A stretch of 64,000 nucleotides of DNA from Amycolatopsis sp. NBC_00345 (GCF_036116635.1 NZ_CP107995.1:9176001-9240000), one strand, 5' to 3'. Counted from the first letter of the stretch, positions 51,045-59,532 are shown. The notes: generated by a model not told the origin, from the sequence alone. A program made the numbers and translations.

Positions 51045-51425
51045 TCAGGAACGGGCGGCTTCGACGGCCGGCTCGCTGTCCGCGTCGTCCGGCGACAGCT
51101 GCCGGGTGATCCGCGCGAGGAGCTCCGTCAACGGCTCGCCGACGGTCCGGCCGAACTCGGTCAGCCCGTAGGTGACCTGCGGCGGTGTCGTCGATTCGAC
51201 GTTCCGCCAGACCAGGCTGTCCTTGACCAGCCCGCGCAGGGTCTGGGCGAGCATCTTCTCGCTGATGCCCTGGATGCTCTCGCGCAGCTCGTAGAACCGG
51301 AGGTCGTTGTGCTGCAGGGCGATGAGCACCCAGACGCCCCACCGGCTCGTCACGTGATCGATCACATCGCGGGCGGCGCACTCGGTGTGAAACACCTCAT
51401 ACCGCTGATCTGCCGGAGCTGACAC
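51045..51425 (-). CDS. HxlR-family transcriptional regulator, copy 2
   Basis: A 126-residue HxlR protein (CAARDVIDHVTSRWGVWVLIAL, then LRFYELRESIQGISEKMLAQTLRGLVKDSLVWR). The open frame begins at a TTG at 51461, but AGGGAAGG eight bases before the GTG at 51425 sets the start. The N-terminal Cys is conserved with copy 1. It is divergent from the NmrA-like gene, the same arrangement as copy 1 with the imine-reductase-like gene. Confidence 0.9.
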   Translation of the reverse strand: MSAPADQRYEVFHTECAARDVIDHVTSRWGVWVLIALQHNDLRFYELRESIQGISEKMLAQTLRGLVKDSLVWRNVESTTPPQVTYGLTEFGRTVGEPLTELLARITRQLSPDDADSEPAVEAARS

Positions 51426-51454
51426 GCTGCGCACCTTCCCTCGGGTTCTGGGCT

Positions 51455-51481
51455 TACCCAAGGGTACGTTCTTACCAAAAG
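51455..51481. promoter_or_regulatory. HxlR operator candidate
   Basis: TACCC-AA-GGGTA at 51455-51466, then GTACGTTCTTAC and ACCAAAAG (51474-51481). The complementary CTTTTGGT also occurs in the other HxlR divergent promoter at 38900-38907. Confidence 0.4.
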
Positions 51482-51538
51482 TTAGCTTCGGCTCCTACCG
51501 TTCTGCCCACAGTGGATCACGGGAAAGAGGAGCAGATC

Positions 51539-52378
51539 ATGATTGTGGTGACCGGGGCTACCGGAAACGTGGGCAGGCCGTTGGCGCAGGCGCTGGCGGA
51601 CGCGGGCGAACAGGTGACGACGGTGTCGCGGCACCCCGCGACGGCACCGGAGGGTGGCCGTCACGTGGTGGCCGACCTGACCGGGCCGGCCGGCCTCGGC
51701 GATGCCTTGGCCGGGGCGAAGGCGATGTTCCTGCTGCTGTCCGGTGACATGCACGCCGCCGGGGCCGACCCGGCCGGGACCATCCGTGAGGCCGCGGCTC
51801 ACGGCGTGCGCCGAATCGTTTTGCTCTCCTCGCAGGGAGTCGCGACCAGGCCGCACGGCACGACGCGCATCGCGGTGCGCGCGGTGGAGGACGCACTACG
51901 CGAGTCCGGCCTGGACTGGGCGATCCTGCGGCCCGGCGGTTTCGCTTCCAATGCCTTGGGCTGGGCCGAATCCGTGCGTCAGCAGGGGGTCGTCGCAGCA
52001 CCCTTCGGTGACACCGGGGTGCCGGTCGTCGATCCGTCGGACATCGCCGAGATGGCCGCGGCCTGCCTGCTGGACGATCAGCACAACGGCGGCGTGTACG
52101 AGCTGACCGGGCCGGAAGTGATCACGCCGCGTCAGCAGGCCGAGGTCATCTCCGCCGCGCTGGGCTCGCCGGTGCGGTTCCAGGACCTGACCCGGGCCGA
52201 GGCCAAGGCCTTCATGGTCCAGCAGGTGCCGCCGGAACTCGCCGACGACACCCTGGACATCATCAGCTCGCCGATCCCGGCCGAGCTGCGCATCAGCCCG
52301 GACATCGAGCGGGTCCTCGGCCGCGCCCCGCGTTCCTTCGCCGACTGGACCGCCCGCAACATCGCGGCCTTCCGCTGA
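51539..52378 (+). CDS. NmrA-like NAD(P)-binding protein, copy 1
   Basis: A 279-residue atypical SDR: nucleotide motif VTGATGNVGRPLAQAL, an SRHP loop after beta-2 suggesting NADP, RIVLLSSQGV and a C-terminal part ending FADWTARNIAAFR. Proteins of this type include NmrA-like redox sensors and QOR2-type quinone oxidoreductases. AGAGGAG precedes the ATG. A paralogue of the same length is at 61591. Confidence 0.88.
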   Translation: MIVVTGATGNVGRPLAQALADAGEQVTTVSRHPATAPEGGRHVVADLTGPAGLGDALAGAKAMFLLLSGDMHAAGADPAGTIREAAAHGVRRIVLLSSQGVATRPHGTTRIAVRAVEDALRESGLDWAILRPGGFASNALGWAESVRQQGVVAAPFGDTGVPVVDPSDIAEMAAACLLDDQHNGGVYELTGPEVITPRQQAEVISAALGSPVRFQDLTRAEAKAFMVQQVPPELADDTLDIISSPIPAELRISPDIERVLGRAPRSFADWTARNIAAFR

Positions 52379-52388
52379 GCCCGGCCGG

Positions 52389-53507
52389 TCAGGCGGGCCG
52401 GCCCGCTCCGGCGTAGTCGTCGCCCGGGGAGTGGAAGGTGTGGATCTGGATGGCCTGGCCCTCGGTGGGCGCGTTGATCATCAGGCCGTTGCCCAGGTAC
52501 AGCCCCACATGGTGGATGCGGGTGGCCGGGTTGCCGTAGAACACCAGGTCGCCCAGCTGCGGCTCCTGCGCGGCGGGGACCCGGGTGATGGCACGGAACT
52601 GGCTGTCCGCCGTACGCGGCAGCCCGACGCCCGCGCTGTCGTACGACGCCTTGGTCAGGCCGGAGCAGTCGAAGCCGGCCGCGCCCGCGTCGGGGCCGTT
52701 GCCGCCCCAGACGTAGGGGAGGCCGAGCTGGCCGAGGGCGAACCGGGTGGCGTGGACGGCCGGGCTGTCCGCCTTCGCCGGGTCGAGCGAGAGCGTGGCG
52801 TACAGCTGCGCGTTGCCGAGCACTTGCTGGCGGAACAGCTCCGCGTCCTTGCCGCCCTTGAACCCCGCCACCGACTTCCACCAGCCGGTGCCGCCGCTGA
52901 GGTCGGTGCCGCCCGCGCACAGGGCCCGGCCCGCGGCGACCGACGCCGAGTCCGGGTCGGTGATCGCGGGCTTGCTGACGCCGGTGATCTTCTCGCCGTA
53001 CTTCGACCACTGCGCCGAGGACAGGCCCAGCGGGTTGGCGCCCTGACGCCCGTGGTCCGAGCCGGCCTCGCCGACGCCCGCGAGCGTCACCCAGGAAAGG
53101 TGGCAGCCGGGGTCCTCCGAGCGCAGGGTCAGCTCGCCGTTCGCGTAGCCGATCAGCGCCGCCGCGGGGATGCCGAGCGGGCCGCTGAGGTTGTCGGCCC
53201 ACTGCTGCAGCGGGGACTTGCCGCCACCGCCGGACGCGCCCTGCCCAGGTGCCTGAGCCTGCACGGGCGCGCTGACCTCGAGCACCGACGGGCCGGACGC
53301 CGCGTCCGTCCGCGCGGTGTCGGCCGCCGCCGCGACGGGAGTCGGCGGGGCCGGTTCGTTGCCGTCCGCGACGAGCCAGCCCGCCGTCACCAGCCCGGCG
53401 ACGAGCGGCAGCGCGACGAGGCCGCGGTGCAGCGCGCCACGGGCCCAGGAGTGCTTCGGGTCCTTGCCGGTGGCGGGTTCGGCGTCAGGTTCGGGCGGCG
53501 GCGTCAC
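52389..53507 (-). CDS. NlpC/P60 peptidoglycan hydrolase with lytic-transglycosylase-like domain
   Basis: From the GTG at 53507 the product has 372 residues: a membrane anchor (about 28-48), a Pro/Ala linker, a goose-lysozyme/SLT-like domain (about 95-215) and a C-terminal NlpC/P60 domain with Cys281 (FDCSGLTKASYD) and His333 (HHVGLYLG). NlpC/P60 enzymes cut D-Glu-DAP bonds in the wall peptide. In the SLT-like part the motif reads GVGEAGSDHG, where relatives have a Glu just before SDHG, so this domain may be inactive. A start at the ATG at 53576 is also possible. Confidence 0.85.
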   Translation of the reverse strand: MTPPPEPDAEPATGKDPKHSWARGALHRGLVALPLVAGLVTAGWLVADGNEPAPPTPVAAAADTARTDAASGPSVLEVSAPVQAQAPGQGASGGGGKSPLQQWADNLSGPLGIPAAALIGYANGELTLRSEDPGCHLSWVTLAGVGEAGSDHGRQGANPLGLSSAQWSKYGEKITGVSKPAITDPDSASVAAGRALCAGGTDLSGGTGWWKSVAGFKGGKDAELFRQQVLGNAQLYATLSLDPAKADSPAVHATRFALGQLGLPYVWGGNGPDAGAAGFDCSGLTKASYDSAGVGLPRTADSQFRAITRVPAAQEPQLGDLVFYGNPATRIHHVGLYLGNGLMINAPTEGQAIQIHTFHSPGDDYAGAGRPA

Positions 53508-53587
53508 GGCATCCAATCTAGAAGAGCCCACTGCTGTGTAACGAGCGAGCGGCTTGCACGTTAGGGGGACTCTCATATTGTGGGCAC

Positions 53588-54397
53588 ATGCCTGGAATGG
53601 ACGCAGTACTGCTGCGTGAGGGACTGGCCGGTCGCTACGCCAGGGTCGACGTCGTGGAGATCACCGGCTCCACTAACGCGGACCTGCGGGAAGCCGTTGT
53701 CGCGGGGGCCGCTGACCGCACCGTGCTGATCGCCGAGCAGCAGACCGCCGGGGTCGGCCGCCGGGCCCGTTCGTGGAGTTCGCCGAAGGGCGCCGGGCTG
53801 TACCTGAGCGTGGCGCTGCGTCCCTCCGGCGTGGCGTTCTCCGCGCTCGGCTCACTGTCCGTGGTGGCCGGGCTCGCGGTGCGTTCCGTCGCGTCGGAGC
53901 TGGGGGTGGACGCCGTGCTCAAGTGGCCGAACGACGTCCTCGCCGGACCGGACCGGGCCAAGTGCGCGGGCATCCTCGCGGAGGCGGTCGCGGGCCCGGA
54001 GCCGTCCGTGGTGCTCGGCATCGGGCTGAACGTGCTGCCGCTCGGCGAAAACGTGCCGGCCGGGCCGGGCGGCCTGCCCGCGACGTCGCTGGCCGAGCAG
54101 GGGGCCGTGGACCCGGACCGCACCGGCGTCGCGCTCGCCCTGCTCACCCGGTTCGACGACCTGGAACGCCGCTGGCGCCTCGCGGGCGGCGACCTCACCG
54201 AGGCCGGTCTGCTCGCCGACTACCGCGCGCACTGCGCCACGCTCGGCCAGGACGTCCGGGTGGAACTGCCCGACGGCGCGTCGCTCACCGGCCGCGCCGC
54301 CGACATCGACCCGGCCGGCCAGCTGCAGGTGGACGTCGAGGACGGGCGCCGGCTCACCGTCTTCGCCGGCGACGTCGTGCACGTGCGCCCGGCTTGA
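53588..54397 (+). CDS. birA: Biotin--[acyl-CoA carboxylase] ligase
   Basis: A 269-residue BirA catalytic protein without the N-terminal DNA-binding domain of enteric BirA. It has GSTNADLRE, the biotin/AMP loop AEQQTAGVGRRARSW, KGAGLYLSVAL and KWPNDVL, and a C-terminal SH3-like domain (GASLTGRAADIDPAGQL). It attaches biotin to the carrier Lys of the carboxylase alpha chain at 18102. It is followed by the PH-domain gene, as is common in actinobacteria. Confidence 0.95.
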   Translation: MPGMDAVLLREGLAGRYARVDVVEITGSTNADLREAVVAGAADRTVLIAEQQTAGVGRRARSWSSPKGAGLYLSVALRPSGVAFSALGSLSVVAGLAVRSVASELGVDAVLKWPNDVLAGPDRAKCAGILAEAVAGPEPSVVLGIGLNVLPLGENVPAGPGGLPATSLAEQGAVDPDRTGVALALLTRFDDLERRWRLAGGDLTEAGLLADYRAHCATLGQDVRVELPDGASLTGRAADIDPAGQLQVDVEDGRRLTVFAGDVVHVRPA

Positions 54398-54486
54398 GCC
54401 GAATCACGGTGTCCTGGCGTCCATGACGCCTTCGCGCCGGTACGGTTGGTTCACCAGCGTCAGCACACACCAGGGGAGCGTCCGCC

Positions 54487-55071
54487 GTGGCCTATCCGGA
54501 CGATTTGCTCAGCCAGCACGAGGAAGTCGTGGTGCACAGCCACCCGCACTTCAAGATGCTGATCTTCCCGTTCGTGGCGTTCGTGATCACGGTCGCCGCG
54601 GCCGTGTGGCTCCTCATGCTGGCGCCGGACGCGCCGGCGCCGTGGAACAACGTGGCCAGGATCGCCATCGCGGTGGTCGGGGTGGTGCTGGTCGTGTGGC
54701 TGTTCCTGGCGCCGGTGGTGCGCTGGCGGACCACGCACTTCATCGTCACCACCGACCGGCTGATCGCGCGCGAGGGCGTGCTGAAGCGCACCGGCATCGA
54801 CATCCCGATGTCGCGGATCAACAGCGTGCAGTTCGAGCACGGCCTGCTGGACCGGGTGTTCGGCTGCGGCACGCTGATCATCGAGTCGGCTTCGCACGAG
54901 CCGCTGCGCTTCGACGACATCCCGCGCGTCGAGCGCGTGCACACGGTGATCTACCGCGAAGTCAACGACAACCCGTACGACGACTACACCGGCGCGCCGG
55001 GCCCGCAGCAGACCGAGCCGCTGCCGCCGCAACCGCCGCAGGGGCGCCAGCCGCGCGGACGGAGGCGCTGA
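54487..55071 (+). CDS. Bacterial PH-domain membrane protein
   Basis: A 194-residue protein with two transmembrane helices (about residues 23-44 and 60-80) and a bacterial PH domain (HFIVTTDRLIAREGVLKRTGIDIPMSRINSVQFEHG, a YdbS-like pattern), ending in a Pro/Gln/Arg tail. These proteins are membrane-associated with unclear function. GGGAGCG precedes the GTG start. It ends two bases before the HMG-CoA lyase gene, so the two may be co-transcribed. Confidence 0.88.
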   Translation: MAYPDDLLSQHEEVVVHSHPHFKMLIFPFVAFVITVAAAVWLLMLAPDAPAPWNNVARIAIAVVGVVLVVWLFLAPVVRWRTTHFIVTTDRLIAREGVLKRTGIDIPMSRINSVQFEHGLLDRVFGCGTLIIESASHEPLRFDDIPRVERVHTVIYREVNDNPYDDYTGAPGPQQTEPLPPQPPQGRQPRGRRR

Positions 55072-55072
55072 C

Positions 55073-56014
55073 GTGGGCGCGTTGGAGGTGGGCCTGCCGG
55101 AGCGGGTGCCGGCCGCCGGCCTGCCGTCACGCGTGGAGATCTGGGAGGTCGGCCCCCGCGACGGACTGCAGAACGAGGACACCGTCGTCCCGGTCGAGGT
55201 GAAGCTGGAGTTCCTGGACCGGCTGGCCGGCGCGGGCCTGACCACGCTGGAGGCGACCAGCTTCGTGCACCCGAAGTGGGTGCCGCAGCTCGCGGACGCG
55301 GAGCAGCTTCTCGCGGGCCTGGACCGGCACGAGGGCGTCCGGTATCCCGTGCTGGTGCCGAACGAACGGGGCCTGAATCGCGCGCTGGACGCGGGCGTCA
55401 ACCACATCGCCGTGTTCGCCAGCGCCACCGAGACCTTCGCCAAGCGGAATCTGAACACGACGCTGGACGAGCAGTTCGCCATGTTCGAGCCGGTCGTGAC
55501 CCGGGCCCGCGCCGAAGGCCTGGAGGTGCGCGGCTACCTGTCGATGTGCTTCGGCGACCCGTGGGAGGGCGTGGTGCCCGCGGCGCAGGTCGTCCGCGTG
55601 GGCAAGTGGCTGCTGGACACCGGCTGCTCGCAGCTTTCGCTGGGCGACACCATCGGCGTCGCGACGACGGGCCAGGTCACGAACCTGATCGGCTCGTTTG
55701 TCGCGGCGGGCGTCGGGACGGAGTCGCTGGCTGTGCACTTCCACGACACGTACGGCCAGGCGCTGGCGAACACCGAGGCCGCTCTGCGCTCTGGTGTGTC
55801 CACTGTGGACTCTTCGGCGGGCGGCCTCGGCGGCTGCCCCTACGCGGAGTCCGCCACGGGCAACCTCGCGACCGAGGACCTGGTCTGGCTGCTGGAGGGG
55901 CTGGGCATCGAGCACGGCGTCGACTTGGCCAAGCTGGTGGAGACGAGCGTCTGGATGGCGGGCCGGCTGGGGCGGCCCTCGCCGTCCCGTGTGGTGAACG
56001 CCTTGGCGGGGTAG
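55073..56014 (+). CDS. mvaB: Hydroxymethylglutaryl-CoA lyase
   Basis: The 313-residue HMGL-like TIM barrel has the N-terminal VGPRDGLQNE, VEATSFVHPKWVP-type strand (here LEATSFVHPKWVPQLAD), catalytic His in HFHDTYGQ and the active-site Cys loop SAGGLGGCPYAESATGN. It cleaves HMG-CoA to acetyl-CoA and acetoacetate, the last step of leucine breakdown. Other leucine-pathway genes are not next to it here. Confidence 0.95.
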   Translation: MGALEVGLPERVPAAGLPSRVEIWEVGPRDGLQNEDTVVPVEVKLEFLDRLAGAGLTTLEATSFVHPKWVPQLADAEQLLAGLDRHEGVRYPVLVPNERGLNRALDAGVNHIAVFASATETFAKRNLNTTLDEQFAMFEPVVTRARAEGLEVRGYLSMCFGDPWEGVVPAAQVVRVGKWLLDTGCSQLSLGDTIGVATTGQVTNLIGSFVAAGVGTESLAVHFHDTYGQALANTEAALRSGVSTVDSSAGGLGGCPYAESATGNLATEDLVWLLEGLGIEHGVDLAKLVETSVWMAGRLGRPSPSRVVNALAG

Positions 56015-56249
56015 CTCGGCTTTTGGTCGGGCGGCTTTGGCTCGGCGCCGATGTCGATGTCTGCGCCGTCGAGAGTCCCCCCGGCGAGCCCGACGGTCAA
56101 CGCGCCGCCGGAGCGCCCGCGGCCGATAAGGTGGAATTGCCACCGCGCGTGCGGAATTCGCCCTATCGGGGAATTGCGCGCGGGCGACGGCAACCGGGTG
56201 GCCGGGGAAACGTCCTTCCCTGTGCCGGCGGAACCGACGGAGGGTGCCC
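56015..56249. other. Intergenic region before the TNT toxin gene
   Basis: No gene is supported in these 235 bases. They include the probable promoter and the ribosome site GGAGGG (56239-56244) of the toxin gene. Confidence 0.5.
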
Positions 56250-57362
56250 GTGACCGAGCAGGCCGAACCGGCCGACACCGACGTCTCCACCGGACCGATC
56301 CGTCTCCCGGCCCAGTACAGCGGCCTCCTGGACAACGGCGGCTTCGACGACGTCCCGACCCCGCCGTCCGGCACCCGGCTCCCGCCCGTCCCGCACCGTG
56401 GCGGCGCACCCGGGCAGTCGTGGTCGCAGGGGGTGCCGGCGCCGTACCAGCCGGGGCAGTCGGCTCCGCGGCAAGCGCAACAGCATCAGGCGTACCGGCA
56501 CCAGCAGCCGTCGCAGCAGTACCAGCAGCAGCGCCAATCGCCGGTGTCGCACCGGCCGGTCGCCGGGCCGCGCTACCCGTCGCAGCAGCAACCGCTGCAG
56601 TCGCCGCAACAGCAACCGCCGCACCAGCAGCACCCGCAACAACCGCAGCACCCGCAACGGCCGCCGATGGGATCCCCTCGGACCGAGCGGGAAAGCGTCC
56701 TCGCGCTCTTCCTGGTCCACATGTTCCCCCTCGGCCACCTGCCCGTCGCCGCCGCGCGGCCGGCTGAGCAACTGCCTATTCCCAACACAACCGGCAAAAC
56801 GGACAGTGTGGGCCGCGCCCCGTTCGACCACCCGGACTCCGCGCTGCTCGACGACAGCGACGCCCTCTACTACGTCACCCGCGGTCTCCGGCGTACGCCC
56901 ACGCCACCCGCCGCCGTCGGGCCGCCCGCCGAGTTGCTCGACGGGTACGAGCCCCAGTCCAGTCCAAAGCAGACCGGCCCGGAGCAGTCCAACCCGGATC
57001 AGACCAGACCAAAGCAGGCCAGCCCGATCTGGCCGCCCGCCACCCAGTTCCCCGAAGGTGGTCTGGACCAGCCCGAACCCGTTGTCCTGCCGAAGGACAC
57101 GCTGCTCGACCGCTTCGGCGGTGAGCACGGCCGCGTCTTCGCCGCCGACGGCACGCCGTTCGCGCGGCGCTCGCTGCCACCGTCCGCCGTGGACGGCGGC
57201 TATCGGCGCTACCGCGTGGTGAAGCCCGTGCCGATGTGGCGCTCGACGTCGGCGGAGTGGTTCGGCCAGCCCGGCGGCGGGATCCGGTACCGTGCGGTGC
57301 TGGCCGCCGACGAGCTGGTCACGCTGGGGTTCCTGGCCGAAGTCACGGGGGAGAAGCGATGA
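56250..57362 (+). CDS. TNT-domain (NAD+ glycohydrolase-type) toxin protein
   Basis: The 370-residue protein has a long disordered Pro/Gln/His-rich region (about residues 50-140), a short conserved stretch VLALFLVHMFPLGHLPVAA (about 148-166), a charged linker, and a C-terminal TNT domain (about 275-365): LPKDTLLDRFGGEHGRVF, the YRRYRVVKP strand and WFGQPGGGIRYR, with Tyr, Arg and Gln at positions that match the NAD+-cleaving site of the mycobacterial CpnT toxin. No signal peptide or ESX/LXG-type leader is seen. GGAGGG sets the GTG start at 56250. The next gene overlaps by ATGA and is the expected antidote. Confidence 0.82.
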   Translation: MTEQAEPADTDVSTGPIRLPAQYSGLLDNGGFDDVPTPPSGTRLPPVPHRGGAPGQSWSQGVPAPYQPGQSAPRQAQQHQAYRHQQPSQQYQQQRQSPVSHRPVAGPRYPSQQQPLQSPQQQPPHQQHPQQPQHPQRPPMGSPRTERESVLALFLVHMFPLGHLPVAAARPAEQLPIPNTTGKTDSVGRAPFDHPDSALLDDSDALYYVTRGLRRTPTPPAAVGPPAELLDGYEPQSSPKQTGPEQSNPDQTRPKQASPIWPPATQFPEGGLDQPEPVVLPKDTLLDRFGGEHGRVFAADGTPFARRSLPPSAVDGGYRRYRVVKPVPMWRSTSAEWFGQPGGGIRYRAVLAADELVTLGFLAEVTGEKR

Positions 57363-57622
57363 ACACCCAGTCGATCCACCGCTGGCTCGACGTGCTGGGC
57401 GTGCCCGCGGAAGTGGTCTCGGTGGGCGCCGAGGCCGACAACGCGTGGTGCCTGATGCCCGTCGAGGACAACGGCTGGGAAGTCTTCTGGCGTGAGCAGG
57501 GCAGCCGGTACGACTGGGCCCGCTTCAGCACCGAGCAGGTCGCCTGCCACTACCTCTTCGGCCGCCTGGCGTGGTCGCAGGTGGCGCGCGGCGCGGTCGG
57601 GGTCCTGCCCGGCGCCAACTGA
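57359..57622 (+). CDS. Probable immunity protein for the TNT toxin
   Basis: The 87-residue acidic, Trp-rich protein (SIHRWLDVLGVPAEVV, WEVFWREQGSRYDWARF, YLFGRLAWSQVARGAVG) starts within the toxin's stop codon (ATGA). Size, overlap and position after the toxin fit an immunity protein. In mycobacteria the TNT antitoxin IFT is encoded directly after CpnT; direct homology to IFT cannot be judged without a search. Confidence 0.65.
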   Translation: MNTQSIHRWLDVLGVPAEVVSVGAEADNAWCLMPVEDNGWEVFWREQGSRYDWARFSTEQVACHYLFGRLAWSQVARGAVGVLPGAN

Positions 57623-57625
57623 CCC

Positions 57626-57680
57626 CTCGTGAGTGCTCGGACCCGGGACCGGTCCCGGTGGAAGCGTGCTTCCCTGACCG
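57626..57680. repeat. Partial family 1 palindrome (D) and hairpins after the immunity gene
   Basis: CTCGTGAGTG at 57626-57635 is the outer ten bases of a family 1 arm, four bases after the stop codon, but the right arm is missing. It is followed by a GGGACCGGTCCC palindrome and the hairpin GGAAGC-GT-GCTTCC (57660-57673). It may be a remnant or a terminator. Confidence 0.5.
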
Positions 57681-57716
57681 GGTCATGTCGCCGGGCATGG
57701 GCGGGGAGCAGGGTGG

Positions 57717-58655
57717 ATGGCTGCGGGCAAGACTCCGAAAAGGCAGGGCTCCCGTCCGGGCAAGCCCGTCGAGCCGCTGCTGGACGCGCTCACCAGATCA
57801 GGCATCGGCGGGTTCCCGATCGAGATCTGGCTCGCCATGGCCAACGCGATGGCACCGGCCGGTGTGCGATACCAAGACGCTGACGCCAAAGCATTGTGCC
57901 GCGCGCGTCCGGATCAGGTGTCCGCGCACCAGACCGCTGACGGCATGCGCTACCAGCTGGCAGTCGGCGCCGACGGTGCCGTGGGCCGTCTCCTCATGTC
58001 CGATCCGTCGATCGCCGCGGCGATGGAGGACACCTTCGGGCCCTTCACGGTCGAGGACAAAATTGCCGCCGCGCTGATCGAGCTGCTCGACACACCAGCG
58101 AGCGATCCGGGGGTTCGACGCTATCTGGAGCGGCATCTGCCCGCCCAATGCGCGGACGGCACCGGCAGCGGCATCGGCGCGCTGCGTGCCAGGGCCGGCG
58201 AGCGGGGCATCGACCTGTTGCTGGCCAAAGCACTCGATCGACGCGCCAGCCGGGTGTCATCGGCCGAGAAGGTGGCGATGCGCCGGGAAGCCGTCACATT
58301 GTTCGCCGCCGCGGGAGCGGTTGCCGAATCGGCCGAACTCCGCGGCGTGTTGTCTGCCGATCTGGCCGCGGCGGGTGACCTCGCCGCGGCGATCGAGGAG
58401 CTGGAGCTGGCCGCGGCGGACTATCGCCAAGAGGCAGCTCGCAACTCGTTCCAGCTGAAATTCGTCGCGCTGACGGAGCTCAACCTGGGCCGGCTCTACA
58501 GCCGGGCCGGTCGACGTGGCGATGCTCGTACCGCAACCAAGACCGCGGTCGCGCTGTTCGCATCGATCGCCGCGGAGGACCACCGCTTCGCCGATGAGGT
58601 GCAAGTCGCCAGACGGCAGCTCAAGCAGCTGCGCTGGCGGGGGACTGTCCGCTGA
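57717..58655 (+). CDS. Hypothetical protein with helical repeat (TPR-like) C terminus
   Basis: The 312-residue soluble protein has a basic N terminus, a middle region around WLAMANAMAPAGVRY and, from about residue 170, helix pairs (EKVAMRREAVTLFAAAG, DLAAAIEELELAAADY, ALTELNLGRLYSRAGRRGDARTATKTAV) that look like two or three TPR units. I do not recognise the family. Codon use is slightly less G/C-biased than in neighbours. It lies directly downstream of the toxin-immunity pair, but co-transcription is uncertain because hairpins separate them. Confidence 0.65.
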   Translation: MAAGKTPKRQGSRPGKPVEPLLDALTRSGIGGFPIEIWLAMANAMAPAGVRYQDADAKALCRARPDQVSAHQTADGMRYQLAVGADGAVGRLLMSDPSIAAAMEDTFGPFTVEDKIAAALIELLDTPASDPGVRRYLERHLPAQCADGTGSGIGALRARAGERGIDLLLAKALDRRASRVSSAEKVAMRREAVTLFAAAGAVAESAELRGVLSADLAAAGDLAAAIEELELAAADYRQEAARNSFQLKFVALTELNLGRLYSRAGRRGDARTATKTAVALFASIAAEDHRFADEVQVARRQLKQLRWRGTVR

Positions 58656-58707
58656 CCAATCGGGAGCTGACGTAGAACATCAGCGCCCGAAACCCGGCCC
58701 TGACCCC

Positions 58708-59517
58708 TCAGCGCTCCAGCACGGCCAGCGCGTCGTCGTGCAGCAGGCCGTTGCTGGACAGCGCCGAGCCGCCCTCGTACGTCGCCGCGCCGGACAGGTC
58801 GCTGAAGCGTCCGCCCGCCTCCGTGACGATCACCTGCGCGGCCGCGACGTCCCAGGGGTTCACGACGCACTCCGCGGCCAGGTCCAGCGCGCCCTCCGCG
58901 ACCAGGCAGTGCTGCCAGAAGTCGCCGAACGCGCGGCTCTCCCAGCAGGCTTCGGTGAGCTCCAGGTACTTCTCGCGGGAGTGGTACTCCGTCCAGGTGT
59001 TGAGGTCCGTCGTGGACAGATACGCGTCCGCCAGCGACGCCACCGAGGACACCGCGAGCTGCCGCCTCCCGGCCGCGTCGCGCAGGAACGCGCCGTCGCC
59101 GCGGGACGCCCACCAGCGCCGTTCCAGCAGCGGCGCGGAGATCATCCCGACCACCGGCGTGCCGTCCTCGACCAGCGCGATCAGCGTGGCCCAGACCGGC
59201 ACGCCGCGCAGGAAGTTCTTGGTTCCGTCGATCGGGTCGACCACCCATGCGCGGCCCTTCGAGCCCGCCGTGCCGCCGCGTTCCTCGCCCGCCACGGCGT
59301 CGCCGGGACGCTCGGTGGCGAGGATCGCGCGGATCGCGTCCTCGACGGCGGTGTCGGCGTCCGTCACCGGCGTCCGGTCGGGTTTGCGGGAGACCGACAG
59401 GTCGAGCGCGCGGAAGCGCGACGTGGTGATCGAGTCGGCGGCATCAGCCAGCCGGGTGGCAAGCGTCAGATCATCCTCATAACCAGGCACGATCACGATG
59501 GTTTCACGCCGGTTCAC
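58708..59517 (-). CDS. hisN: Inositol-monophosphatase family, probable histidinol-phosphatase
   Basis: The 269-residue Mg-dependent phosphatase has the metal-site motifs DADTAVEDAIR, GEERGG, WVVDPIDGTKNFLRG and NPWDVAAAQVIVTEAGG. Actinobacterial members of this branch serve as histidinol-phosphatase (HisN); the sequence alone does not exclude an inositol-phosphatase role. The start is a GTG without a clear ribosome site; a downstream GTG is possible. Confidence 0.87.
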   Translation of the reverse strand: MNRRETIVIVPGYEDDLTLATRLADAADSITTSRFRALDLSVSRKPDRTPVTDADTAVEDAIRAILATERPGDAVAGEERGGTAGSKGRAWVVDPIDGTKNFLRGVPVWATLIALVEDGTPVVGMISAPLLERRWWASRGDGAFLRDAAGRRQLAVSSVASLADAYLSTTDLNTWTEYHSREKYLELTEACWESRAFGDFWQHCLVAEGALDLAAECVVNPWDVAAAQVIVTEAGGRFSDLSGAATYEGGSALSSNGLLHDDALAVLER

Positions 59518-59532
59518 CGTAAGGTTGGCGAG

